Shown here in pieces: positions 16,518 through 26,770 of a DNA stretch of 54,372 bases; positions within the stretch are counted from its first letter, which is position 1; each line of letters opens with the position of its first letter. The notes under the pieces are model-generated. The model made no database searches, had not been told where the DNA came from, and saw only the letters and a list, made by a program, of their open reading frames with translations. A program made the translations under genes and the position numbers. The DNA is from Prevotella sp. (GTDB lineage Bacteria > Bacteroidota > Bacteroidia > Bacteroidales > Bacteroidaceae), in contig JAFSYY010000049.1 in the NCBI GenBank assembly GCA_017455845.1, forward strand, positions 1 through 54,372. Reading direction: 5' to 3'.

Positions 16518-18778
16518 TGAAAAAGACAATGATGACAGCAGTCCTACTGGCTATGACGGCCGTGGCTGCCAACGCACAGAACCCCTTTGTGCAGACATGG
16601 TTCACCAGTGATCCCGCTCCAATGGTCGCTGGCGACAGGATGTATGTCTACACCGGACATGATGAGGACAATGCCGACTTCTTCTGGATGCAGGAATGGC
16701 GTGTGTATTCCACCGACGACATGGTGAACTGGACCGACCATGGTTCTCCACTGGCACTGGAGAGTTTCTCATGGGCCGACGACCGCGCCTGGGCCTCGCA
16801 GACCATTGAGCGCGACGGCAAGTTCTACTGGTATATCTGTGCCCACAGCAAGATTTCCAAGGGCATGGCTATCGGCGTGGCGGTGAGCGACTCGCCTACG
16901 GGACCTTTCAAGGATGCAATCGGAAAACCGCTCTTCGAGAACGGCTCGTGGGATCATATCGACCCCACGGTGATGATCGATGATGACGGTCAGGCCTGGC
17001 TGATGTGGGGTAATCCCCAGTGTTACTACCTGAAACTCAACCGCGACATGATTTCCTATAGTGGTGAATTGGGCCGTCTGGACATGACCGAGGAGGCTTT
17101 TGGCGGTCCGATGATGAAGGAGCGTGTGCCTGGCAAGAAATACAAGGACTCATACGTCGAAGGCCCGTGGCTGATGAAAATGAGAAATGAGAAAGGAGAA
17201 ATGACGAATGACCGCCGCTATGCGCTGCTCTATGCTGCCGGCGGCGTGCCCGAGCATATCAGTTACAGCACGGCGCCGTCGCCCACAGGTCCTTGGACTT
17301 ACGCTGGCGAGATTATGCCGCTCTGCGACACCAAGTCGTTTACCAACCACTGTGGCGTAGCCGACTTCAAGGGTCACTCCTATTTCTTCTATCACACCGG
17401 CAAACTGCCGAAGGGCGGTGGCTTCGGCCGTAGCGTGGCCGTAGAGGAGTTCCAGTATAACGCTGATGGCAGTTTCCCCACCATCATGCCTACCGACGAG
17501 GGTGTGAAGCCCATCGCTGTCTTCAACCCCTATCAGAAGGTGCAGGCCGAGACGATGGCTTTCTCTTCTGGTGTGAAGACCGAGCAAAACGATGAGATAG
17601 GCGTCTATGTCAGCGACATCCACAATGGTGACTACATCAAATTACAGAATGTGGACTTTAGCCTTAACGTGCCGAAGAAGTTCATTGCCCGCGTAGCCAG
17701 TGGCTTGCGTGGCGGTCAGATAGAGGTGCGCCTCGACAGTCTGCATGGACAACTCCTTGCTCGCTTGGAGGTGCCTGCCACCGGCGGGTGGGAGAAATGG
17801 CAGACGCTGTCGGTCGATATGGAAAGTCAAATCGTAAATAGTAAATCCGTAAATAGTAAATCCCATGATCTCTACCTTGCCTTCACTGGTCGTAAGGGTC
17901 CCAAACTCTTCAACTTCGACTGGTGGGAGATTCGTGGCCTGCAGTCGCTCGTCGTTGAGGACGGCGGACAGGGTCCCTACAAAGCCATCATGAAGGAAGA
18001 AGAGACGCTCGATGCCCATACCATCTTTGTGCCTCAAGACCTCTCTGCTTTCAACAAGAAGAAGCCGCTGCCGGTGCTTGTCTGGGGCAACGGTGCCTGC
18101 ACCAACTCGCCTTGGGAGCACTATAAGTTCCTCAACGAGATTGCATCTTACGGCTATATCGTATTGGCAACAGGCTATATCCCCATGGAGGAGAAACCCT
18201 ATCAGGGCCCGATGTCTTCCACCCAGCAGCAGATAGAGTCCATCGACTGGATTATTGCGCAGAACGCCGACAAAAACTCACCTTATTACAATAAGATAGA
18301 TGTGAAGAATATCTGCGTGGCAGGTATGTCGTGCGGCGGCTTGCAGACGCTCTACAACTGTGCCGACCCGCGCATCAAGACGCTGATGATCTGCAACAGC
18401 GGACTCTTCAAGAACAGCAACCGTGCACAGGCCGTTGGCGGCATGCCCATGCCCGACAAGTCGAAACTCGACGACATACACACCAGCATCATCTATATCC
18501 TGGGTGGCAAGGAGGATATTGCTTATGAGAACGGCATGGACGACTTCCACAGAATCAACCATGTGCCCTGCTGCGCCACCAACTTCCCCGTAGGTCATGG
18601 CGGCACCTATCGCCAGCCTCATGGCGGCGAGTTCTCGGTGGTGGCCCTGAACTGGCTCAACTGGCAGTTGAAGGGCGACAAGGAGTCGGCCAAGATGTTC
18701 AAGGGCAACGACTGCCTGTTGTCGAAGCGTGATGGCTGGACCATTGAGAAGAATGTGAAGTTTGAATCATTAAAGTGA
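16517..18778 (+). CDS. GH43 - CBM6 - alpha/beta-hydrolase esterase, three-domain secreted enzyme
   Basis: This 753-aa protein has a signal peptide (ends TAVAANAQ). Residues 20-330 are a GH43 propeller with Asp in SDPAPMV, Asp in HIDPTVMIDDDG and Glu in SYVEGPW. Residues 335-475 form a CBM6-like jelly roll (YQKVQAETMAFSSGVKTE, HNGDYIKL, FNFDWWEI). Residues 480-750 are an alpha/beta-hydrolase with nucleophile Ser605 in AGMSCGG and a His near FPVGHGG. Putting an arabinofuranosidase/xylosidase-type domain and an esterase on one chain fits removal of acylated arabinose side chains; the esterase substrate cannot be read from sequence. Heptamer-type inserts lie in frame at 17176-17211 and 17829-17864. 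The start overlaps the upstream stop by one base, and the next frame overlaps this stop. Confidence 0.85.
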   Translation: MKKTMMTAVLLAMTAVAANAQNPFVQTWFTSDPAPMVAGDRMYVYTGHDEDNADFFWMQEWRVYSTDDMVNWTDHGSPLALESFSWADDRAWASQTIERDGKFYWYICAHSKISKGMAIGVAVSDSPTGPFKDAIGKPLFENGSWDHIDPTVMIDDDGQAWLMWGNPQCYYLKLNRDMISYSGELGRLDMTEEAFGGPMMKERVPGKKYKDSYVEGPWLMKMRNEKGEMTNDRRYALLYAAGGVPEHISYSTAPSPTGPWTYAGEIMPLCDTKSFTNHCGVADFKGHSYFFYHTGKLPKGGGFGRSVAVEEFQYNADGSFPTIMPTDEGVKPIAVFNPYQKVQAETMAFSSGVKTEQNDEIGVYVSDIHNGDYIKLQNVDFSLNVPKKFIARVASGLRGGQIEVRLDSLHGQLLARLEVPATGGWEKWQTLSVDMESQIVNSKSVNSKSHDLYLAFTGRKGPKLFNFDWWEIRGLQSLVVEDGGQGPYKAIMKEEETLDAHTIFVPQDLSAFNKKKPLPVLVWGNGACTNSPWEHYKFLNEIASYGYIVLATGYIPMEEKPYQGPMSSTQQQIESIDWIIAQNADKNSPYYNKIDVKNICVAGMSCGGLQTLYNCADPRIKTLMICNSGLFKNSNRAQAVGGMPMPDKSKLDDIHTSIIYILGGKEDIAYENGMDDFHRINHVPCCATNFPVGHGGTYRQPHGGEFSVVALNWLNWQLKGDKESAKMFKGNDCLLSKRDGWTIEKNVKFESLK
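17176..17211. repeat. In-frame heptamer array (GAAATGA), five units, in GH43-CBM6-esterase
   Basis: One 8-bp and four 7-bp units based on GAAATGA lie in a GH43 propeller loop, just after the catalytic Glu motif EGPW. Confidence 0.75.
17829..17864. repeat. In-frame heptamer array (AAATCGT), five units totalling 36 bp
   Basis: Units of 7, 7, 8, 7 and 7 bp add up to 36 bp, exactly 12 codons. The single 8-bp unit keeps the frame. The array lies in the CBM6-like domain. Confidence 0.8.
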
Positions 18779-18783
18779 ATAAT

Positions 18784-21700
18784 ATGATGGGACGGTTTTT
18801 CGAGGTACGAGATTACCTTATATTGTTTCTGATGTTGGTGGGCTTTACCGGTGCGGCATCGGCACAGACCATGACGTCGCCCAACGGCAGACTGACAGTT
18901 GCCACTAAGGGCAAGGGGCTCACGGTGCTCTACCAACAGCAGCCGGTATTGGACATCCCCGTAGTGGGCTATGGCGACGTGAAGACCCTGAAGGCTGGCA
19001 AGGCGCGTAGCGTCAAGGCCGACTACCAGATGCTCACGGGCAAGCGCCTCCACTGCACCAACGAGGCCAACGAGTATCTGCTGACCTTGAACAAACAGAC
19101 GCGCATGGTATTGAGGCTCTATAACGACGGCATCGCCTTCCGCTATGAGACAACCTCCCAAACGGCCAAACAGTCAAACGACCCAACGACCGATAAGGAA
19201 CAGACCACCTATCGTATTCCCGAGGGCAAGAAACGGTGGATGCTTCAGTGGAGCGACTCCTACGAGGGCTTCTTCCCGATGACGACCACGGCACAAGTGA
19301 AGACCCTGGGTGGCTTCGGCGGTTCGGTGGAACAGGACCAAATAAACACCCACTGGGGCTATCCGCTGCTGATGGAGGCCGCCGATGGCATCTTCGTGCT
19401 TATCTCCGAGGCCAATATTTCGAAAGGCCAGGCCGCTTCGAGCCTGTACAGCGACGGCGAGTTGTTCAAGGTTGTGCCCGACCTCGCACCTCGTACCTCG
19501 CACCTCGTACCTCGTACCTCGCACCCCGTACCTCGTACCTCCCCTTGGCGTATCGCCATCATCGGCACGCTGGCCGACATCGTGGAGTCAACGCTGGTCA
19601 CCGATGTGTCGGAACCCAGTAAGATTGCTGATACCAGTTGGATTCACCCCGGCACGGTGTCGTGGATCTATTGGGCTTATAACCATGGCTCTAACGACTA
19701 TAATATCATCAAGAAATACGTGGATATGGCTGTGGCCCTGCATCTGCCCTACGTGCTCATTGATGCCGAATGGGACGAGATGGACGGGGTGGCCTCCAAC
19801 CAAGGCAAGACCATCGAGGATGCCGTTAATTACGCCAAGTCGAAGGGTGTGAAGCCAATGATCTGGTACAACTCTTCTATCGGCTGGGTCAATGGTGCCC
19901 CTGGTCCGAAGTTCCGCCTGAACAAGCCCGAAGACCGCGAGAAGGAGTTCGCCTGGTGTGAGAAGATTGGCGTGGCAGGTGTGAAGATCGACTTTTTCTC
20001 TGGCGACAACCAGCAGAACATGGACTATTGCATCGACCTGCTGGAGAGTGCTGCCCGCCATCATCTGCTGGTCAACTTCCATGGTGCCACCATCCCGCGT
20101 GGCTGGCAGCGCACCTGGCCTAACCTGATGAGCACCGAGGGTGTCTATGGTGCCGAGTGGTACAACAACGTGCCCACCTTTACCAAGAAGGCTGCTGCCC
20201 ATAATGCCACGCTGCCTTTCACACGCAATGTGATTGGGCCGATGGACTATACCCCTTGCGCTTTCAGCGACTCGCAGCATCCGCATATCACTTCCCATGC
20301 CCATGAACTTGCTCTGACCGTGCTTTTCGAGAGTGGCTTGCAGCATCTGGCCGACCGTCCGGAGAGTTATCTGTCGCAGCCCCATGATGTGCAGCAGTTC
20401 CTCTCCACCCTTCCCACCGTTTGGGACGAGACGCATCTGCTCTCCGGCTACCCCGGCGAGTCGGTGGTGATGGCCCGTCGCAGTGGTAAGACCTGGTACA
20501 TAGCCGGCATCAATGGTACCGACGACGAGAAAACGCTTCCTCTCAATCTCTCGCGCCTCGCACCTCGCACCTCGCACCTCGATTCTCATACCTCGCTCCT
20601 CGCACCTCGTACCTCGCACCTCGATCCTCACGGCGACATCGTGCTCTTTGGCGATGGTGGCGAGCGTTCTTTCTTCGTGTCCCTGCTGGAGGATTTCCCC
20701 TCGGAGATGAAATGTCGTCCGCGTGGCGGCTTCGTTCTGGTGGTTCATCCTTACAACGACCCGCTGAGCGTCAACATGCCGCTGTTCCAGACCAAATATA
20801 CGGCCGACCCCTCGCCCATCGTGGTGGGCGACACCTTGTTCTTGTTCACCTCTCACGATGCCTCGCCAGAGGATATCCCCGACGAGAACGAGAAGAATTC
20901 TGCCGGCTTCTTTATGTACGACTGGCTCTTGTGGTCAACTACGGATATGGTCAACTGGACGGAGCATGGTGCCGTGGCCTCATTGAAGGAGTTCGCATGG
21001 CGCAGTCGTGACAACGGTGCCTGGGCTATCCAGACGGTAGAGCGTAACGGCAAGTATTATCTCTATGCTCCCCTGCATGGTCATGGCATCGGCGTGCTGG
21101 TGGCAGACTCCCCCTACGGTCCTTTCCGTGATCCGCTGGGCGAGCCCCTGGTGTGGCAGAAAGAACACTGGGACGACATCGACCCCTCTGTCTTTATCGA
21201 TGACGACGGTCAGGCTTATATGTACTGGGGCAACCCCCATGTGTATTGCATCAAACTCAATGAGGATATGATCTCTACTCAGGGCGACATCTTTGTGGTC
21301 AATCCGCAGGATGGCGTGATGCGTCCCGTCAAGGAGGAGGGTGCCAAGATCGACCTCCGTGTGCCTGGCTCGCAGAAGGCCAACTGGTCGCTGAAAAACT
21401 ATCAGGAGGGTCCGTGGTTCTATAAGCGCAACGGTCATTACTACCTGGCATACGCCACCACCTGCTGTCCCGAGGCTTTGGGCTATGCCATGAGCGATGC
21501 GCCAACAGGTCCCTGGGAGTGGAAGAACTATATCATGCGCCCCACGCAGCGCGACCGTGGCAACCATCCCGGCATCTGCGACTACAAGGGACACTCGTAT
21601 ATTTTCGGTCAGAACTACGACTTGATGCACCTCGACACCTATGTCCATCATGAGCGTCGCACGGTGTCGGCACAGGAGATCACCTATCATGCCGACGGCA

Positions 21701-22182
21701 CCATTCAGGAGATTCCCTATTGGCTCAACCAGAAACCGCTGAAGCAACTGCAGTGGCTGAACCCTTATCGCCGCGTGGAGGCTGAGACGATGGCCTGGGG
21801 CTATGGGTTGAAGACGGCCAAGATGGGCATCGAGAACACAGGCGTTATCAAGGATATGCCAGAATCTACGGGTAAGAGGAATATGTATGTCTTCGACATC
21901 AACGACGGTGAGTTTATCCGTCTGCGTGGTGTGGACTTCGCATCAGGTGCCAGCGAGTTCTCTATCTCTGCTGCCGCAACGGGTTCGTGCACATTGACGC
22001 TTCGTCTGGACAGCAGCGATGGCCCCGTCATCGCCACACTGCCTGTCAGCACTACAGGCTCTGTCGATGCCTACCGTCTGTTCCAGACCAAGGTGTCCAT
22101 CGCCTCCGGCGTTCACGACCTCTACCTCTGTTTCTCCGACACCCACGGCGACATACGTCTGGACTATTGGACTTTTAAATGA
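18784..22182 (+). CDS. GH97 - GH43 - CBM6 fusion, secreted
   Basis: The frame is open from a GTG at 18775 overlapping the upstream stop, but ATG 18784 or 18787 gives a natural signal peptide (MGRFFEVRDYLILFLMLVGF..ASA). The product is about 1132 residues. Residues ~25-650 are a complete GH97 with Asp403 in VKIDFFSGD, the retaining-type nucleophile position. Residues ~660-980 are a GH43 propeller (TADPSPIV, DIDPSVFIDDDG, EGPWFYKRNG). The last ~140 residues are a CBM6-like jelly roll (YRRVEAETMAWGYG ... DIRLDYWTF) much like the one in the previous gene. Fusing an alpha-glycosidase with a GH43 suggests that the two sugars are removed from the same side chain. Two long heptamer arrays (19481-19543 and 20556-20632) lie in frame in the GH97 part. 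Confidence 0.85.
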   Translation: MMGRFFEVRDYLILFLMLVGFTGAASAQTMTSPNGRLTVATKGKGLTVLYQQQPVLDIPVVGYGDVKTLKAGKARSVKADYQMLTGKRLHCTNEANEYLLTLNKQTRMVLRLYNDGIAFRYETTSQTAKQSNDPTTDKEQTTYRIPEGKKRWMLQWSDSYEGFFPMTTTAQVKTLGGFGGSVEQDQINTHWGYPLLMEAADGIFVLISEANISKGQAASSLYSDGELFKVVPDLAPRTSHLVPRTSHPVPRTSPWRIAIIGTLADIVESTLVTDVSEPSKIADTSWIHPGTVSWIYWAYNHGSNDYNIIKKYVDMAVALHLPYVLIDAEWDEMDGVASNQGKTIEDAVNYAKSKGVKPMIWYNSSIGWVNGAPGPKFRLNKPEDREKEFAWCEKIGVAGVKIDFFSGDNQQNMDYCIDLLESAARHHLLVNFHGATIPRGWQRTWPNLMSTEGVYGAEWYNNVPTFTKKAAAHNATLPFTRNVIGPMDYTPCAFSDSQHPHITSHAHELALTVLFESGLQHLADRPESYLSQPHDVQQFLSTLPTVWDETHLLSGYPGESVVMARRSGKTWYIAGINGTDDEKTLPLNLSRLAPRTSHLDSHTSLLAPRTSHLDPHGDIVLFGDGGERSFFVSLLEDFPSEMKCRPRGGFVLVVHPYNDPLSVNMPLFQTKYTADPSPIVVGDTLFLFTSHDASPEDIPDENEKNSAGFFMYDWLLWSTTDMVNWTEHGAVASLKEFAWRSRDNGAWAIQTVERNGKYYLYAPLHGHGIGVLVADSPYGPFRDPLGEPLVWQKEHWDDIDPSVFIDDDGQAYMYWGNPHVYCIKLNEDMISTQGDIFVVNPQDGVMRPVKEEGAKIDLRVPGSQKANWSLKNYQEGPWFYKRNGHYYLAYATTCCPEALGYAMSDAPTGPWEWKNYIMRPTQRDRGNHPGICDYKGHSYIFGQNYDLMHLDTYVHHERRTVSAQEITYHADGTIQEIPYWLNQKPLKQLQWLNPYRRVEAETMAWGYGLKTAKMGIENTGVIKDMPESTGKRNMYVFDINDGEFIRLRGVDFASGASEFSISAAATGSCTLTLRLDSSDGPVIATLPVSTTGSVDAYRLFQTKVSIASGVHDLYLCFSDTHGDIRLDYWTFK
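19481..19543. repeat. In-frame heptamer array (ACCTCGT), nine units, in GH97-GH43
   Basis: Nine ACCTCG[T/C]-type units total 63 bp, exactly 21 codons. They encode repeated A/V-P-R-T-S-H-L residues before the barrel. Confidence 0.92.
20556..20632. repeat. In-frame heptamer array (CCTCGCA), eleven units, in GH97-GH43
   Basis: Eleven 7-bp units based on CCTCGCA lie in the C-terminal beta domain of the GH97 part. The unit family is the same as at 19481 and 14103, although the arrays lie in different genes. Confidence 0.9.
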
Positions 22183-22200
22183 TAAACGAATTTAATATAA

Positions 22201-24246
<2,046 letters not shown>

Positions 24247-24356
24247 TCCTCTATGAATACTCTTTTTCCGCAATCTGTTTGACAGGTTAAAGAATACGCC
24301 GTCACTGAATCTATGTCAAGAATTTTCGGCTGAAATGCAAATAAAGCAGGAAAAAT

Positions 24357-24387
24357 TTTGTCAGTTTAGGAAAATTGAGTACATTTG
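24357..24387 (+). promoter_or_regulatory. Promoter TTTG-N19-TACATTTG of the 24394-24695 RNA/leader
   Basis: TTTG at 24357-24360 and TACATTTG at 24380-24387 are 19 bp apart, a full match to the Bacteroidetes consensus. The nearest downstream gene starts at 25036, so it drives either a separate RNA or a leader of about 640 nt. Confidence 0.75.
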
Positions 24388-24393
24388 CCGCGA

Positions 24394-24695
24394 AGTTTCT
24401 GTGCGTAGGCGCAGGCTGCCCAGAGAGTAAGGACATGCCTCGTGTTTGTCCGGAGGGCAGGGAGGCCGTGAGGCCGGGCCGACTTCAATAACATTGTGGG
24501 TAAAAAATAGGTAGAAGCAAACGCTTCGTCTTGTTATACGAAATCTGGAAAATTTCAATCAACACAAGATGACGTGAGAAGACTTCGCCACGCTATAGCG
24601 TGGGAGTGTTGTATCACTATGTCTTTGTTGATGGGCATTCCAGAGCCTCGTATAAGAGACAGAGTTGACTACGGCTTTTCTGCGCTCTTTTTGTG
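24394..24695 (+). ncRNA. Candidate structured RNA or long 5' leader, about 300 nt
   Basis: Downstream of a good promoter the sequence is unusually self-complementary. CTGCCC (24416-24421) pairs with GGGCAG (24455-24460), enclosing GGACA (24431) with TGTCC (24447). Then ATACGA-TCTGGAA (24536-24550) pairs with TTCCAGA-TCGTAT (24638-24653), enclosing TCAACA (24559) with TGTTGA (24626) and an apical CCACGC/GCGTGG hairpin (24588-24603). It ends at a T-run within TCTGCGCT-CTTTTTGTGT (24679-24696). A near-identical 3' end occurs in the leader at 30927-31148. No RNase P, tmRNA or SRP signature was found. It could be a stand-alone sRNA, a 6S-like RNA or a cis-regulatory leader of the 25036 gene. Confidence 0.5.
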
Positions 24696-24726
24696 TACAT
24701 AAGTGTTCCAAGGAAGTTGCTTTCTT

Positions 24727-24866
24727 TTTAACCCAAAACGGTCGTTAGACCGTTATAAGTTGTCTATGTTGTACATGTTGTTTTAAAAAGGACAAAAGAT
24801 GTTTTTTAAAAGACAACAATGACAATAAAAACAACATTTTCGGTCTAACGACCGATGTGGGTTTAA
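24727..24866. repeat. 140-bp MITE-like palindrome
   Basis: The ends are inverted copies: CGGTCGTTAGACCG (24739-24752), preceded by TTAACCCA, and its complement (24841-24854), followed by TGGGTTTAA. The interior is also imperfectly palindromic. No ORF lies inside. It could be a non-autonomous element or a very large hairpin. No target-site duplication was clear. Confidence 0.55.
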
Positions 24867-24893
24867 CACGCGAATAACCATAAATCGTAGTAG

Positions 24894-24960
24894 GTCACGC
24901 TTCCCAGCGTGACATCATCAGCCCGAGTCGTTCATGCTTCCCAGCACGCTGAAAGCGTGC
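24894..24960. repeat. Two adjacent perfect hairpins with CACGCT/AGCGTG stems
   Basis: GTCACGCT-TCCC-AGCGTGAC (24894-24913) and GCACGCT-GAA-AGCGTGC (24944-24960) are perfect stems with short loops. The string CTTCCCAGC occurs in both. They lie 76-142 bp before the start of the 25036 gene. The rest of 24247-25035, apart from the RNA and the MITE-like element, shows nothing clear. Confidence 0.7.
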
Positions 24961-25035
24961 CCCATCCCCGCAACAAGAACAACAAACAATCACATATACA
25001 ATTATTAATTAACAACTTATAGATTTAAAACGCTT

Positions 25036-26376
25036 ATGAAAAAATTTATTACTTTGCTCCTCGCCTTGGCGGGGATGGTGAGCACGGCAAGTGCAACAGA
25101 TTTTATAATATCTGGTAATCGTGCTATTGTGAATGGTGGTCATACAACTGATTTTTGGTGGGAAGACAATGGAAACTTGCTTACAGAGACAACTTCTAGT
25201 GGTATCTATACTTTGGTAGTTGAAGGTTGTTCATTAACTGCTAACACAGATTATGGCTTTAAAGTAAAGGTAAACGAGAATGCATGGAATGACGGTACCA
25301 CTTTTCCTAGTGATGAATATAGAGTTAATGTTCCATATGATGGAACTTATACACTAATTTACTTTGTTGATATAGATAATAAGGGAATTCGTGTTATCGC
25401 TACCCCTATGTTACGCTGGAGTCTGGGTAATTCTGGTAATGGAAATTGGAATTGGTTGTATGATAGCAGTGCATTTTTTACTAAGAAAGGTGATTTTAGT
25501 TGGACATTTGAGGTCAAATCGGATGATTATACTTCAGACTTCTCTTTTAGGCTTTATTCAGCCATATTCAAGAAATCTGCATATCCTGCTAGTCAGGACT
25601 TAGTTTTAAATTATGGTGATGTGGCTTCCACATCTGCTTACTTTAATACTGCAGAAAGCACTAACTATTCATGGAAATTGACAAAGCCTTCTTATGATTT
25701 TGAGAAAGTTATAATCACTGCCGTTTATAATCCCTTTGCAACCAATGATGGTACATGGAAAGTCTCTGCCGATGCCTACATCTCCAAGACCGTATCAGCC
25801 ACTTACGACTACGCCACCTTTGGTACTTCCGTTCCCGTTGACCTCTCTGGCGTTGCTGCCGAAGGCGTGACTGCCTATTCCGTGACCGCCAATGCCACTA
25901 CCGGCAAGGTTACGAAGACGGAGAAGACCGACGTGCTGGCTGCTAACAAAGGTGTGCTTCTGGAGAACTTAACGAATGCTGATATTACCCTGAGCCTCCC
26001 TGTGTCAGCCGAAGCCGGTGGCAATGAGACTAACGACATGATTGCCTTCACTGGCGGTTCTGAAAAATTATCTCAGACCTCCAAAGAAGATAATAATAAC
26101 TATACCCACTATATTCTTGCGAATGAATCCGCTGGCGTTGGTTTTTATAAAGTGTACAGTGAAGGTAACTCTATGGGCACCAACACTGCATACCTGAAAG
26201 TTCTGACCAGTGTTGATGCTGCCCGCTCGTTCCTGTGGTTCGACGAGTCCACAGGTATTAATGCTGTTGAGAAAGCCAAGATTGACGGCGAGGCTTACAA
26301 TCTGGCAGGTCAGCGCGTGACCAACCCCACGAAGGGCCTCTATATCGTAAATGGCAAAAAAGTAATCAAGAATTAA
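25036..26376 (+). CDS. Exported protein with conserved C-terminal module and K-G-L-Y-I tail
   Basis: This 446-aa protein has a signal peptide (MKKFITLLLALAGMVSTASA). Residues 20-245 contain two aromatic-rich, repeat-like beta units (DFIISGNRAIVNGG; LRWSLGNSGNGNWNW), which suggest carbohydrate-binding or E-set folds. No enzyme motif is visible. From about residue 250 the common module appears: AYSVTAN, NKGVLLEN, GVGFYKVYSEG, AYLKVLTS, ARSFLWFDESTGIN, then YNLAGQRV and KGLYIVNGKKVIKN. Base use changes within the gene: the first ~700 bp are AT-rich, while the module from about 25760 is GC-richer and close to its counterparts. A 53-aa peptide gene follows 31 bp downstream. Surface exposure is likely and the role is unknown. 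Confidence 0.78.
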   Translation: MKKFITLLLALAGMVSTASATDFIISGNRAIVNGGHTTDFWWEDNGNLLTETTSSGIYTLVVEGCSLTANTDYGFKVKVNENAWNDGTTFPSDEYRVNVPYDGTYTLIYFVDIDNKGIRVIATPMLRWSLGNSGNGNWNWLYDSSAFFTKKGDFSWTFEVKSDDYTSDFSFRLYSAIFKKSAYPASQDLVLNYGDVASTSAYFNTAESTNYSWKLTKPSYDFEKVIITAVYNPFATNDGTWKVSADAYISKTVSATYDYATFGTSVPVDLSGVAAEGVTAYSVTANATTGKVTKTEKTDVLAANKGVLLENLTNADITLSLPVSAEAGGNETNDMIAFTGGSEKLSQTSKEDNNNYTHYILANESAGVGFYKVYSEGNSMGTNTAYLKVLTSVDAARSFLWFDESTGINAVEKAKIDGEAYNLAGQRVTNPTKGLYIVNGKKVIKN

Positions 26377-26407
26377 TGTATCAATAAAAAAGAAAGGAAA
26401 ACGAAAT

Positions 26408-26569
26408 ATGAAAAAGAATTATATTGCACCTGTCACAATGACTGTGGTGGTGAAAACTGAAGCCCTGCTGGGCAGTAACAGCACTGGATATCTTCGCAAC
26501 GCCGAGGCTAGCAGCACTTCTGTAGGTCTCTCCCGCGAAGGCGGTAGTTCTTGGGACGACGAAGACTAG
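26408..26569 (+). CDS. Small acidic peptide, MKK...WDDE family (53 aa)
   Basis: The start ATG at 26408 is preceded by GGAAAACG-type purine-rich sequence. The peptide begins MKKNYIAPVTMTVVVKTEALLG and ends VGLSREGGSSWDDED. It matches the other three peptides at MKKxYxxP, Thr17, the hydrophobic pair at 20-21, LSR and WDDE. It is too short for many gene callers. It lies 31 bp after the 25036 gene and before a hairpin terminator (26657), so the two genes form one unit. There is no signal peptide and no cysteine. Function unknown. Confidence 0.8.
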   Translation: MKKNYIAPVTMTVVVKTEALLGSNSTGYLRNAEASSTSVGLSREGGSSWDDED

Positions 26570-26656
26570 AGATATCCCCGAGTTGTGAAACTCCGGCTTT
26601 TAATCATTTAATTAGTTTTTTCATCCGTAAGGGTGAATACGCAAAGTTTTAATGAC

Positions 26657-26692
26657 GTAAGCGGCTGACCGTGAGGTTAGCCGCTTACTTTG
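26657..26692 (+). terminator. Hairpin terminator after the 53-aa peptide gene
   Basis: GTAAGCGGCT (26657-26666) pairs perfectly with AGCCGCTTAC (26679-26688), followed by a short T-rich stretch. Confidence 0.75.
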
Positions 26693-26770
26693 TTTCCTAA
26701 ATTCCGCAATAGCAGACCACATTAGTTGATGATAAAAGACAACTATGACAACAAAGGACAACCTTAGGTG

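Noticed and set aside
18775-18783. GTG start at 18775 for GH97-GH43
   Set aside because: It overlaps the upstream stop and is possible, but ATG 18784/18787 gives a standard signal peptide start.
24394-24695. RNase P RNA, tmRNA or SRP RNA
   Set aside because: None of their conserved core words could be found; only the strong pairing and promoter support an RNA here.
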